Source of the DNA: a virus
DNA length: 26,450 nucleotides
Virus record (IMG/VR): IMGVR_UViG_3300032268_000793
Span: 1-26,450 of that record
Strand: one strand, 5' to 3'
Below, piece after piece: positions 6,701-13,864 of this stretch. A program made the translations under genes and the position numbers. Below the pieces are notes generated by a model that ran no database searches, was not told where the DNA came from, and was given only the letters and a program-made list of their open reading frames with translations. Numbering within the stretch: the first letter of the stretch is position 1; each line of letters opens with the position of its first letter.

Positions 6701-7098
6701 GTGTCATCGTCGCGCGTCACGTTGTTCTTGAGGACAAGCGCGAGCGTGTCGCTTTCCACCACGCCAGAGCCGGCAAAGTCGAACACGCAGTTGGCTTGTT
6801 CCGTGGTCGTGCCGAGCAGCGTCGTGACAGCGGCGGCGTTGATCGTGGTCGAGGCCGTATAGACATTCGTCGCGCCAACCTGGGCGAACGTAGTCCACTG
6901 CGCGAGCGTGGTGCCGTAGGTGTTGACGGGTTTGAGCGTGCCGATGAGTCCTGCCGGAATGGTAGCCGATGCGCCGTTGCTCACGATGGTCACGGACAGC
7001 GTGAGCGTTTCCGAGCGCTTAACGTAGTTGCCAACAACGCGGTCAAGCGTGAGCGCCCCAGTGGAGATGTCGAATGTCAGGTCAAGGTCGCGCGGCAT
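3757..7098 (-). CDS. Tail fibre/spike with GH43-like beta-propeller (putative depolymerase, 1113 aa)
   Basis: Residues about 1-130 look like a beta-sandwich of the kind that anchors receptor-binding proteins to a baseplate. About 290-560 carry the blade pattern of five-bladed propeller glycosidases (GH43/GH62/GH32 superfamily): TIRDPAFHYNATTGTFHIAYT, DVWIGDWFVDADGTEHVLFAA, NSPAMVKVGSTYHLFYD, TEGPAIITLANGTYRLYAE. Asp330, Asp390 and Glu498 are candidates for the base, pKa modulator and general acid. From about 570 the protein is Thr/Ser/Gly/Ala-rich, beta-structured and repetitive, typical of trimeric fibre shafts, ending in GSFGAVIA. It should bind, and perhaps cut, a host surface polysaccharide. 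There is no C-terminal chaperone motif that I recognise. Gene size and place, after the tail tip genes and before lysis, support the call; enzymatic activity is inference. Confidence 0.8.
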   Translation of the reverse strand: MPRDLDLTFDISTGALTLDRVVGNYVKRSETLTLSVTIVSNGASATIPAGLIGTLKPVNTYGTTLAQWTTFAQVGATNVYTASTTINAAAVTTLLGTTTEQANCVFDFAGSGVVESDTLALVLKNNVTRDDDTAPTALLNRNDFLVSNGTGLLVNVAAGYAANGAFVAAQASLAITNATNYIEVTAAGVASVNTTAFTAGSYPLATVVASAGAITANTDLRAWITPKPATSTGLTVGTTAIASGTSGRILYDNAGVLGEATTGTGVLTALGIAPGTAGGLATATLAQANYLAATFDYFDEWMTFISSTDAATWKRVHTTPIVTTEGTIRDPAFHYNATTGTFHIAYTRNSFTGGNSWGLGSSTDGRTWTWSTISTGSLATGTPADVWIGDWFVDADGTEHVLFAARTTASQAAGGLYLYETHPTTSGDYSAWSTPVQITGSAITNNLGNSPAMVKVGSTYHLFYDLPSAGGIRHATSTSLTSGFNTAGTYPSFPSATEGPAIITLANGTYRLYAEQNYQQSTAGLKYSDSTDLVTWGSVQSAVTQGYMGHPHAIQVTSQALLNKVSMLEQGQKNPIWSTTRSGNTAVAIGYPDINTESAFGPYGEGLTIFGGASGGSYLYVSTRNQNGAAIFTDPNASSPAGNNFYIARRSGLNYMKFDGGANNVSFYGTATFLGSTSGSATISVSATGGLLALPSGTTATNMTLTTPALGTPSAIVLTNASGTASININGTVGATTPSTGSFTTLTASSTTSLLLGTAGSAVGNVGFRNATSGTTTLAPATGALGTGTVTLPLSGTLAISSGANTFTGVQSMTSPDITTSITTPSTTFALLNTTATTVNFAGGASTALNMGNASGTNTVLGFNVLSTAGAASKPVLKVSGVPFAGTGTTSFPLVYINDANATASTTLSTAGTYFGVNGDGTQDLMNLMKDGVSQFKVGSTGIVKFNGGTLGSGGAAVTLAADNGSVTFLQYGSIGIVTLTAYNNSCNLTLAANAATATFGSGTVSMQNLTASGALIGTPQALSGAGAVNVTTTATDFTSTGAANALTLANGTAGQFKFICHAVKGTLGTGVLTPTTCIGFTTITFNNAGDSVTLRYTSAGWAVHGSFGAVIA

Positions 7099-7106
7099 GA
7101 TGTTGG

Positions 7107-7135
7107 GTTGTAGCGGAGTTTCGGAAGTGCGTCAA
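7107..7135 (-). promoter_or_regulatory. Possible promoter just upstream of the tail fibre gene
   Basis: On the minus strand, TTGACG (7135-7130) is followed after 17 bp by TACAAC (7112-7107), 5/6 and 4/6 matches to sigma70 boxes. Transcription would begin around 7100, almost on the ATG at 7098, giving a leaderless or near-leaderless message. The same bases also belong to the G-free leader seen before other genes, so the -10 match could be incidental. Confidence 0.25.
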
Positions 7136-7138
7136 GTT

Positions 7139-7966
7139 TTACGGCCACGCCTGCGCCTCGGGGCCGATCCATGTGATTTGGCCGATTGAGTTCACCGTGA
7201 TCGGCGCGATGAAAATCTTCATCGTTCCCGCATCGTTATAGACTCTGCAAAGGCCGCTTTGATAGGTCTGAATCGAATTATAGCTTGGCGCGATGTCTGA
7301 GCCGTCCGACTTGTGCCCTTTGCTTGTGTAAAGTAAATCGTAGTATGCGGTATCAGCCGTGCCGGTTGCACCGTAGCGGAGCGTGTAGTTATCGGAGGCT
7401 GTCCCCGGCAGGTCGTCAATCGGCCCCCATCGGCTTTGACTAACAACCGGAACGTTCGAGGCTGGCAGCGTGATCGTGGCAAGTAGGTAGTGCCTTGTCG
7501 CGGTCAGGTAATCATTTGTTGGCACCGTTGCCGCCGCCTCCACCGTGCGGGTGGTGATGGTGCTTGCGATGTTACCAAACGCACTGACTGTCCTGTTCCA
7601 CGTCACCTTGGCGTAAACCTTGTCCCCGCTTTGAAGCGGCGATGAATCCACGCGCGCCGTTATCTCAAACACCGGGTCATCATTCGCCGAGAATCCCGTT
7701 GGCAGTTGCCCGAAAATTGTGCCGTTGAACACGCGCAGCTTTTTGCTCCCGGCTGCTTCGATGTGAAACTGCCGATGCTCGCGCTTAGGCTCTGGCGGTA
7801 GCAGCTTTTTCTTGATGGAGAAACGCACGCCGTCTGCCCCCTCGGTCACGTCGAAATCCTGCTGGCTTGGAATCGGCTGGCGCGAGTAAGCCCACGCCTT
7901 GAACCGCTCGATGCTGCGGTTAATCCACCCGTTCTTTGCTGGCTCTGGCTTGCTTGGAAATGCCAT
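7139..7966 (-). CDS. Putative tail tip/baseplate protein (275 aa), unrecognised
   Basis: Lies between the 237-aa tail protein and the fibre. The N-terminal 60 residues are basic and polar (NGWINRSIERFKAWAYSRQP). The rest is a beta-rich body (LRVFNGTIFGQLPTGFSANDDPVFEITARVDSS..., KVYAKVTWNRTV) typical of structural proteins, with a C-terminal VNSIGQITWIGPEAQAWP. No family is recognised. Place in the gene order suggests a tail tip component or the adaptor that carries the fibre. The start overlaps the previous stop by one base (TAATG at 7966). AT content is higher than in neighbouring tail genes. Confidence 0.6.
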   Translation of the reverse strand: MAFPSKPEPAKNGWINRSIERFKAWAYSRQPIPSQQDFDVTEGADGVRFSIKKKLLPPEPKREHRQFHIEAAGSKKLRVFNGTIFGQLPTGFSANDDPVFEITARVDSSPLQSGDKVYAKVTWNRTVSAFGNIASTITTRTVEAAATVPTNDYLTATRHYLLATITLPASNVPVVSQSRWGPIDDLPGTASDNYTLRYGATGTADTAYYDLLYTSKGHKSDGSDIAPSYNSIQTYQSGLCRVYNDAGTMKIFIAPITVNSIGQITWIGPEAQAWP

Positions 7967-8679
7967 TAGGCTCCTTTCAGGATGTATTCATTCACGCTCT
8001 GACACTGCCATAGCTTGCCGGGAACAACTTCCGAGACGGTGAAGGATGTGGTCTGCGAGACTGCCGAGAATGTGTTGAACACCGCAATTGCGTCACCTGT
8101 GGGAATGGTGCCGCTTGGTTCGCCTGCGTCGTCAACCATTCCGCTGAATGTCATTTGCCGGATGCCCGAACTGCCCATGTTCAGCACGGGGATATTGCGC
8201 ACCGCTGAATAAGTCGGCGTCGCACCGGGGTTGGCACCGGCTCCCCATTTGTAAGTCGTCCGCGAGCCAATGTAGGTGACTGAGCAGGTGATTGTTTTCT
8301 GGTAGTTCACCGAAGTTGCATCGGTGATTGCCTTGGTCGTCTGCGCGGTTTGCAGTGAAACGTCGTCCTCGGCCAGCACGCCACGCCCGGCTCCGCCGCG
8401 CATCCCCATGTATGTCAGCGTGACGGTGGGCAGCACCGGGTTATCATCGCTTGTCCAGCCTGTGAGGAACATGGATGCGTCGCTCAGGTTAGCGCCCGCC
8501 TCGTCTGTGCAGACGAGGTAGCCATAGCCGGAAATCGTATTAAGGAAAGCCGCCATGCGATACTGCGCGCCCTGATAGGTGACGGCGCATGTGTCAAACT
8601 CGCCGGTAAAGTTGCGGCTCCACTGCGCCGGCTTGACTTGGATGAAGGTCGAATCTTCGATGTAATGGAGTGCGCTCAT
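7966..8679 (-). CDS. Putative minor tail/distal tail protein (237 aa), unrecognised
   Basis: Directly follows the tape measure gene, with which it overlaps by ATGA (8676-8679). That is the usual place of the distal tail or minor tail proteins (lambda M/L, Dit). The sequence is beta-rich and soluble (FTGEFDTCAVTYQGAQYRMAAFLNTISGYGYLVCTDEAG, YIGSRTTYKWGAGANPG, SFTVSEVVPGKLWQCQSVNEYILKGA). No motif allows a specific family. The call rests on order, length and composition. Confidence 0.6.
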   Translation of the reverse strand: MSALHYIEDSTFIQVKPAQWSRNFTGEFDTCAVTYQGAQYRMAAFLNTISGYGYLVCTDEAGANLSDASMFLTGWTSDDNPVLPTVTLTYMGMRGGAGRGVLAEDDVSLQTAQTTKAITDATSVNYQKTITCSVTYIGSRTTYKWGAGANPGATPTYSAVRNIPVLNMGSSGIRQMTFSGMVDDAGEPSGTIPTGDAIAVFNTFSAVSQTTSFTVSEVVPGKLWQCQSVNEYILKGA

Positions 8680-10592
8680 TCTGATAAAACCTTTGCCATT
8701 TTCTTTGTCGAGGCGGCGGTTTCCTGCGCGGCTTTCATCACCTCGCTGAGTGTTTCAGCTTCGGTCAAATTGCCCATGCGCTTCCGCTCTTGGTCTTGAA
8801 GGAATGCCTTGCGACGCGCTGCGTCTCCACGGCGAACCTCGCCCGGCCTGCGCGTCGGTATCCCGTCAACATGCGTGATGCCGCGCGCAGCCGCCATGCT
8901 GCGGATGCTCTCTAGCTCGCGGTGTTTTAGCAGTCCAGTTGTCGGCACCGCATTGGGGTTCATCCCGCCCGGCAACGCCATTCCGCCGCGCTGAAATTCC
9001 GTCATGCCCTGCATACGTTTCAAAGCCTCAACTCCGCCGCCCGCTGTGGCGCGATCCTTTGCCATCTTAAGCGGTGCGCTTCCGGCGATGTCGAATCCTT
9101 TGAACCGCCATGAGTTGAACTGCTTTTGCAGCGCGTCATTGTTGGCCTTCGCGAATCCGGTTTGCGCCATGTGAGTTCCGGCCATACCCATCTCCATTGC
9201 TCCAAAGCCGGGGTTTGCGAATCCCATTCCCATGTTCGCGCGCATGTTGCGAACATCGGTTGCCGACTGCGGGCGGGACGCTTTGTCCGTGACTTCGGTG
9301 CCCTTGAATGATGCACCTATCCATTGGCCCTTCGGCATACTAAATCGCGACGCGCGCTCAATCGCGTCCTCCGCCGCCGCGTCTGCCGGGTTGAGGGCTT
9401 TGCGGGCCTTCGCTGCTTTTGCCTCCAAGCCAGCTTTGCCGAAAAGGTCAAACGTGTGATTCGCCTCCATCTTCGGCATGTCCTCGGGCTTCACCTTTGG
9501 AATCATGCCAGCCAACGGCCCTGCCATTCCGATGATTTTGTTAATCATTCCGGCGAGACCGGGTGCCATCGCGTTCCATACCTTGCCGATTCCGTTAGCC
9601 AAAGCCTCGGCGAACCAATCCACGAAATTCGCCGCGCCGAGCTTCATCGTTTCCCAGATCAAGGTGATTGTTTTCATCGGCTCCTTGATTGCGATGATGA
9701 TCCATTTCGCGGCATCCTTTAGCTTGTCGGCCAGCGCGCCACCTAATCCAGCAAGGTCGATCTTGTCCATGACGGCTGTTAGTCCGTCCATTATTGGAGC
9801 AAGTCGAGCGGCAACGCCCACGAAAAAACCGCGCAGCTTAATGCCCACACGTCCGAGCCGGTCACTGATTCGGTCAAACTGTTCCGCGTTGTCTCCAAGT
9901 ATTTTCGCCTGCTCGCCGATGCTATCACGCGCGGTCTGCATCGCGGCTCCGTCCGCAAAAAAGGAAAGCATGTTCATGCCGGATTTGCCGAACAGTTCAA
10001 CCGCCGCCGTCGCACGCGCAGCCGGATTTTCCATCTTGGAAATTGCCGCGCCGATACGCTCGAACTGTTCGCCGGGGTCGAGGTCGAGAAGGTCGCTGAC
10101 GTGTAGGCCGATTTGCTCGAATGCCTTTGCGCTTCCGCCTTTCGCAACGCTAACAATCGCAACCTGCATTTTCTTGATGGCTGGAACTAGCGCGCCAAAC
10201 TCGACGCCGCTGTCCTTGAGCGCCTGCGTGAGCACGACGAGTTTCTCCACCGCGATGCCGGTGCGGTCTTGCATGTCCTGCAATTCGCTGCCAAATGCGT
10301 AGGCTCCCTCTATCCCTTTTGCAAAGCCTGCCACGCCAGCAACGGCTGCGATCTTCGCATACAATCCAGTCATGGCCCGGCCAGCTCTTCCCGCCATATT
10401 TCCGAATGCCGAGCCCATCCCGCGCACGGCTTTCTCCGCGCCGAGAAATGCGCCCGTCGCGATCATCTTGACGGGGTTGCGCGCGAACTGCGCGGCGAGG
10501 GCTTTGCCGGTCGCAAGCGCCTTGGCAGCGCCGCGCGCAAATGGACTCATGTCCATTGACAATACTGCCTTCAACTCTGCTTTTTTTGCCAT
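8676..10592 (-). CDS. Tape measure protein (638 aa)
   Basis: A long Ala/Gly/Lys-rich helical protein with an N-terminal basic helix (MAKKAELKAVLSMDMSPFARG), hydrophobic Gly-rich segments around residues 50-100 (AVAGVAGFAKGIEGAYAFGSELQDMQDRTGI), and a TMP-type block (FERIGAAISKMENPAARATAAVELFGKSGMNMLSFFADG). A hydrophobic middle around 300-365 (IIIAIKEPMKTITLIWETMKLGAANFVDWF and following) may enter the host membrane. It sets tail length and is packed inside the tail tube. By the lambda ratio of residues to length, 638 residues would give a tail near 100 nm, a rough inference. The start is one base after the preceding stop. Confidence 0.88.
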   Translation of the reverse strand: MAKKAELKAVLSMDMSPFARGAAKALATGKALAAQFARNPVKMIATGAFLGAEKAVRGMGSAFGNMAGRAGRAMTGLYAKIAAVAGVAGFAKGIEGAYAFGSELQDMQDRTGIAVEKLVVLTQALKDSGVEFGALVPAIKKMQVAIVSVAKGGSAKAFEQIGLHVSDLLDLDPGEQFERIGAAISKMENPAARATAAVELFGKSGMNMLSFFADGAAMQTARDSIGEQAKILGDNAEQFDRISDRLGRVGIKLRGFFVGVAARLAPIMDGLTAVMDKIDLAGLGGALADKLKDAAKWIIIAIKEPMKTITLIWETMKLGAANFVDWFAEALANGIGKVWNAMAPGLAGMINKIIGMAGPLAGMIPKVKPEDMPKMEANHTFDLFGKAGLEAKAAKARKALNPADAAAEDAIERASRFSMPKGQWIGASFKGTEVTDKASRPQSATDVRNMRANMGMGFANPGFGAMEMGMAGTHMAQTGFAKANNDALQKQFNSWRFKGFDIAGSAPLKMAKDRATAGGGVEALKRMQGMTEFQRGGMALPGGMNPNAVPTTGLLKHRELESIRSMAAARGITHVDGIPTRRPGEVRRGDAARRKAFLQDQERKRMGNLTEAETLSEVMKAAQETAASTKKMAKVLSE

Positions 10593-10593
10593 A

Positions 10594-11283
10594 TCAGAAG
10601 CCCGCCTTCCTCGCTTGCTCCATCAGCTTTTTTTGCGCGTAGTTAAGAAGATCCTGCGCTGCGTTTTCCACCGCTTGCTGCAACGCTTCGCTGCCGATTT
10701 CCTCAGCTTGCGGCGCTGTGTTAATGATCGTAGCGACTAAATCATTCGGCGTCGCCTTGCTCGCGCTTCCGTGTCGAGCCTCGGATTGACCGAATCGCTT
10801 CGAATCTACTCCGCGAACGCCCCTGCCACCTAGCGCGGTCGCGGCCTTGTGCCACCCGGCGAAAGCGGTGTAGCCAGTCGCGGCCAAACGACTGGCTAAG
10901 ATTTTGTTCATCAACGTCTGAATTTGTTCGCTCGTCGGCCTTGCGATGCCGCGCTTTTTCAGTCGTGAAAGAGCGATGTATTTCAAAAGCGAATCACCTG
11001 CCGCCCCTTTGCTGCGTGAACTGCGGCGGCTGAATGTGCCATATTGGTTGCGGTAGATTTTCACGCCCTCAGATGCTTTCTTCCCACCCATGCTTCGCGC
11101 TAGGTCTGTTTTGATTTTCTCCTTTTTCGCGACTGGCGTAAGCTTCATCGCTCCCGGCCCCGCTCCGCTGCCAATGATTACGTGCAGCGCGGCTCGGTTG
11201 AGCGAATCTGCAAGTGGTCGTTTTGTCGCTGACTGCACTGCCGCCAGTGCTTTTTCCAAGCTGGATGTGTCGAGCGTGATCAT
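10594..11283 (-). CDS. Tail module protein between chaperone and tape measure (229 aa), unrecognised
   Basis: ATG 11283 (MITLDTSSLEKALAAVQSATKRPLADSLNRAALHVI...) is chosen. The frame stays open to 11589, but that part is a shadow of the chaperone frames and is low-complexity Arg-rich. The protein is basic, with many Lys/Arg/Ser patches (SRRSSRSKGAAGD, KKRGIARPTSEQ) and a helical acidic C-terminus (APQAEEIGSEALQQAVENAAQDLLNYAQKKLMEQARKAGF). Lambda has no gene at this point, as T is followed by H. The context suggests a tail assembly or minor tail role; no homologue is recognised. It starts five bases after the stop of the frameshift product. Confidence 0.6.
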   Translation of the reverse strand: MITLDTSSLEKALAAVQSATKRPLADSLNRAALHVIIGSGAGPGAMKLTPVAKKEKIKTDLARSMGGKKASEGVKIYRNQYGTFSRRSSRSKGAAGDSLLKYIALSRLKKRGIARPTSEQIQTLMNKILASRLAATGYTAFAGWHKAATALGGRGVRGVDSKRFGQSEARHGSASKATPNDLVATIINTAPQAEEIGSEALQQAVENAAQDLLNYAQKKLMEQARKAGF

Positions 11284-11288
11284 GGCGG

Positions 11289-11998
11289 CTAGACTAGCAC
11301 GTCCACGCCGTCCTTGGCAAACACGGAAAGCACGTAAATTCGCGCCACCTTGTCGAAGGCGTGCATTTGGCGTTGCCGGTCGAAGTCCTGCCACCATATT
11401 GCATCGTATTGAAGCGCCTCCGCCAGCGGCATCCGGTGCCAGATTTCTTCGGGAGACGCGCCGCAAACCGCATGGACGTGAGCGATGAGGTGCGCCCATT
11501 GCGATTGAGCGGCGCTTACACGTTTCCCGGCTCGTCCCCTGATTCGCCGCCGCCCGTTTTCTCCACCTCGATGCGGAACTGCGCGGCATCCACGCCAGTC
11601 ACGATGCCAAAGAACACTTGGAACGCCTCGCCAAACTTCGGCCCGCTCGAATCGGTGATGCCGCATTTGTCTGCCCATTCCAGCGCGGCGTCGCGCGCCT
11701 CGTCCGGTTTGGACAGTGCCCGCGAAGGCGTCCACACGCCCCGCGCGAGCGCCGTGCTTGCGTCGGGCAGCGTGCATAGCCAAAGCAGGATTGCGGTGTC
11801 ACGGATCGCGCCGGGATACATGTTGGTTGCCTGCAACTGCGCAAGCGCGGCCTCGCCGATGAACGGCCATTGCATCCCCATCGTCTGCGCTGCCACCTTG
11901 CGGCTGGCGCTGTATGGCTCGAGCGGGGTGCCGAATAGCTCGAAGCCTCGCTTGGCGTTGATGAAGGATGATTCTTCGGGTGTGATTTCGTTGCTCAT
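11289..11998 (-). CDS. Tail assembly chaperone, -1 frameshift fusion product (gpGT-like, 236 aa)
   Basis: Translation begins at ATG 11998. At the heptamer G GGA AAC (11528-11522) it can slip back one base, continuing as RVSAAQSQWAHLIAHVHAV...SPEEIWHRMPLAEALQYDAIWWQDFDRQRQMHAFDKVARIYVLSVFAKDGVDVLV to TAG at 11289. This gives 159 residues of the short form plus 77 new residues. The extension has no start codon of its own near the junction, is plainly protein-like, and has the PLAEALQY..IWW pattern seen in tail chaperone extensions. In lambda the GT product holds the tape measure and recruits tail tube protein; the same role is expected here. Confidence 0.82.
11492..11528 (-). other. Programmed -1 ribosomal frameshift signal
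   Basis: The zero-frame codons end CCG GGA AAC GTG TAA, giving the canonical X XXY YYZ heptamer G GGA AAC at 11528-11522. After a 6-nt spacer that contains the stop codon, GCGCC (11515-11511) can pair with GGCGC (11496-11492) around a 14-nt loop. This is the usual arrangement of slippery site, short spacer and stimulatory stem. It differs by a single base from the lambda G-T heptamer GGGAAAG. The -1 frame is open from the slip site to 11289. Confidence 0.85.
11516..11998 (-). CDS. Tail assembly chaperone, short form (gpG-like, 160 aa)
   Basis: ATG 11998 (MSNEITPEESSFINAKRGFELFG...) overlaps the upstream stop as ATGA (11995-11998), so the in-frame extension to 12055 is rejected. The protein is helical and ends in an acidic, Gly-rich linker (EVEKTGGGESGDEPGNV), as expected where a chaperone is joined to its frameshift extension. 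It should act in tail assembly on the tape measure and would be absent from mature particles. It lies downstream of the putative tube protein and upstream of the tape measure, the conserved position in long-tailed phages. Confidence 0.82.
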   Translation of the reverse strand: MSNEITPEESSFINAKRGFELFGTPLEPYSASRKVAAQTMGMQWPFIGEAALAQLQATNMYPGAIRDTAILLWLCTLPDASTALARGVWTPSRALSKPDEARDAALEWADKCGITDSSGPKFGEAFQVFFGIVTGVDAAQFRIEVEKTGGGESGDEPGNV

Positions 11999-12582
11999 GG
12001 TTTTTTCGGTGCTCCTATTTTTTCGCGGTTCTCTGATGTGGTGTTCAAGTTCCAAAAAACGGCACTGCCCTCGGCGGTGTAACTCAGCGGCGCGGACACT
12101 TCATCCGGCACGCCGTCAATCGGCTTCACCTTCACGCTGGCCTTGCCGAGACTCAGCGAGGGGCAGACAACCCAGATGTGGTCTTTCATCGGCTTGTGGT
12201 TTAGCCGTCGCATGTAGAGCGCCTGCATCACGGTTTCCGTCGAGATGTCGGGAAGGTTCGGCTCGCGCTTCTCCGCTTTGGCCTTGTGCATTTCCTCGGC
12301 CATCGCATCCCATGCCTTGATTGCGCGGGTGAACTCCGCGTCCTTCACGATGCGCCATGTCACGATGCCGGGGATTTTCCGCTCACGCGCTTCGATGACA
12401 GCCTTCTCGAATACCTGCGGCGATACGGGCGATTGCGGGAGCAGCCTGCGCGAGCGGCAAAGGTCGGGCGTGTAGTGGTTGATGCACGGCGGCACGACTC
12501 CGGTGTCGCTGCCTGCCAGCTTCGCGCCCGCCGTGATGAGCGCCAGCGCCAATTCCTCGTCTGTTGTCTCGAAAATTTCCAT
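11995..12582 (-). CDS. Tail module protein of unknown function (195 aa)
   Basis: A soluble protein beginning MEIFETTDEELALALITAGAKLAGS, with a mixed helical middle (VFEKAVIEARERKIPGIVTWRIVKDAEFTRAIKAWDAMAEEMHKAKAEK) and a beta-type C-terminus (DHIWVVCPSLSLGKASVKVKPID). No family is recognised. Its place just before the tail chaperone and the ATGA overlap with it (11995-11998) tie it to tail assembly. The leader before ATG 12582 is G-poor without a Shine-Dalgarno sequence. Confidence 0.6.
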   Translation of the reverse strand: MEIFETTDEELALALITAGAKLAGSDTGVVPPCINHYTPDLCRSRRLLPQSPVSPQVFEKAVIEARERKIPGIVTWRIVKDAEFTRAIKAWDAMAEEMHKAKAEKREPNLPDISTETVMQALYMRRLNHKPMKDHIWVVCPSLSLGKASVKVKPIDGVPDEVSAPLSYTAEGSAVFWNLNTTSENREKIGAPKKP

Positions 12583-12639
12583 GTGGTTTGATTGACGTTT
12601 GCGGGTTCCGTCTCCCGGCCTTTCGGCGGTGTTGAATGA

Positions 12640-13269
12640 TTAGCCTTGAATGGACGTGTAAAGCTCCGCCGCAGCCCACGCGCCGATGACGGCGGTGCCG
12701 GTACCAGCGTCGGTCACGGCGATGGCGGCTTTGATGTCGAGCATGTCGCCGGGCAATAGGCCCGAGGACGTGAGCGCGAATGAAGTCTCGGCAAGCGTCA
12801 AGCTGCGAATGCTGACAGCGGCTCCGGCGTAAAGGTTCGCGCCAACCGTGCGGTCGCGGCTAACCTTGCGCACGTCCACGATGAGCGTCGCGGCGGTGTC
12901 GGCGATGGTCGTGATACAGCCTGCGGAAAAACGCACCGTTACGGTCGCGGCTGCGACGTAGGACGGCGGAAGCACTTTGAGGCAGCGAGCATAGCGCGTG
13001 GTTGCGCCAGCCGTCTTGAGGTCGCTGGTGCCGATGTAGCTGCCAGCCGTGCCGTGCGTGCCTGTGTAGTAGCCGAGGTCGTCGGTCGCGCTAGTCGCTG
13101 GCAGGACGGTGCCGACCGAATCCCACACGCGCCAGATGTCAAATGGCAGCGGAAGAATCTGATTCGTGTCCGTGGCGAGGCTGCTGCGCGGATACGATGG
13201 CAGGTTTCCAGCAACGGCGAGGTTGCCCTGAATCTGCACATTTGGGAAAACTGCCGTGTCCGTGGCCAT
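12640..13269 (-). CDS. Structural protein, possible tail or head fibre component (209 aa)
   Basis: The N-terminus has a repetitive beta pattern (VFPNVQIQGNLAVAGNLPSYPRSSLATD) like those that start fibre proteins. A beta-sandwich-like body follows (PLPFDIWRVWDSVGTVLPATSATDDLGYYTGTHGTAGSYIGTSDLKTAGATTRYARCLKVLPPSYVAAATVTVRFSAG). The blend of Thr/Ala/Gly, lack of signal or membrane segments, and location within the tail genes support a virion protein. I recall similar unnamed proteins in phage structural clusters but cannot give a family name. It begins three bases after the preceding stop. Confidence 0.6.
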   Translation of the reverse strand: MATDTAVFPNVQIQGNLAVAGNLPSYPRSSLATDTNQILPLPFDIWRVWDSVGTVLPATSATDDLGYYTGTHGTAGSYIGTSDLKTAGATTRYARCLKVLPPSYVAAATVTVRFSAGCITTIADTAATLIVDVRKVSRDRTVGANLYAGAAVSIRSLTLAETSFALTSSGLLPGDMLDIKAAIAVTDAGTGTAVIGAWAAAELYTSIQG

Positions 13270-13272
13270 AGC

Positions 13273-13653
13273 TTAGGCGACTGCGAAGCGGCTGGAATAC
13301 TTGGCCGTAACTTTCTTGAGGCCGTTGCGCTCGTTGTCCACGGTCGCGGTGTCGCGGTAGAATCCGCCAGCCGAGCGGCCAAAGTAGGTGACGCTGTTGG
13401 CAGGCACGAACGCCGTGTAGAAGTTATGGACGAAAAGCGAGGATGCCGTGGTGATGTCCAGCGTCTCGCCCTCGATGTCGAGTTCGCCTTGCGGGTCGCC
13501 GACAACCTTGCCGCGCGCCTGCCCGTTGATGCCGGGAATCCACTCGTTGATTTCCGGCGAGACTGACACGGAAAACTTAGAGCAGTTAATGCCGAGTTCT
13601 TCGGAGGCGATGCCCCAGACTCCGTTGGTGAATGATACGACTTGAACGGCCAT
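13273..13653 (-). CDS. Putative tail tube (major tail) protein (126 aa)
   Basis: Compact beta-rich protein: MAVQVVSFTNGVWGIASEELGINCSKFSVSVSPEINEWIPGINGQARGKVVGDPQGELDIEGETLDITTASSLFVHNF and onward, ending in FKKV-like NGLKKVTAKYSSRFAVA. The ISPE..EW.PG..G...G...GDP..E..IEGE stretch is typical of small tube-like proteins that recur in phage tail clusters, and the gene lies upstream of the chaperone and tape measure where the tube protein is expected. It is shorter than most tube proteins (lambda V 246 aa), so the assignment is by position and fold impression. Confidence 0.5.
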   Translation of the reverse strand: MAVQVVSFTNGVWGIASEELGINCSKFSVSVSPEINEWIPGINGQARGKVVGDPQGELDIEGETLDITTASSLFVHNFYTAFVPANSVTYFGRSAGGFYRDTATVDNERNGLKKVTAKYSSRFAVA

Positions 13654-13655
13654 GA

Positions 13656-13847
13656 TTAGGATTTGGTGGGTGTTGCGGGTGCGGGTTTGGAAAGCTGTTT
13701 TTCCAGCGAGGCGAGTTGCTGTTTTTCGTCGGCGATAGTCGCGCTGCGATCCACGTTGTCTTTCAGCGCCTCCAACGCGGCGATTGAGGCGCGCAATCCT
13801 GCGGCCATTTCGCGGAGTTGGTTTTCCTGCTGTGAAGATAGCGCCAT
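13656..13847 (-). CDS. Small coiled-coil protein of the tail module (63 aa)
   Basis: MALSSQQENQLREMAAGLRASIAALEALKDNVDRSATIADEKQQLASLEKQLSKPAPATPTKS is an amphipathic helix with heptads in two blocks and a Pro/Thr tail. It is set between two structural genes with tiny gaps on both sides. Function unknown; assembly factor or minor structural peptide are both possible. Confidence 0.55.
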   Translation of the reverse strand: MALSSQQENQLREMAAGLRASIAALEALKDNVDRSATIADEKQQLASLEKQLSKPAPATPTKS

Positions 13848-13864
13848 AATGGTTCGCTTCTACG

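Noticed and set aside
11284-11589. 102-codon N-terminal extension of the 229-aa tail gene
   Set aside because: Arg-rich shadow of the chaperone extension; ATG 11283 lies just after the chaperone's stop.
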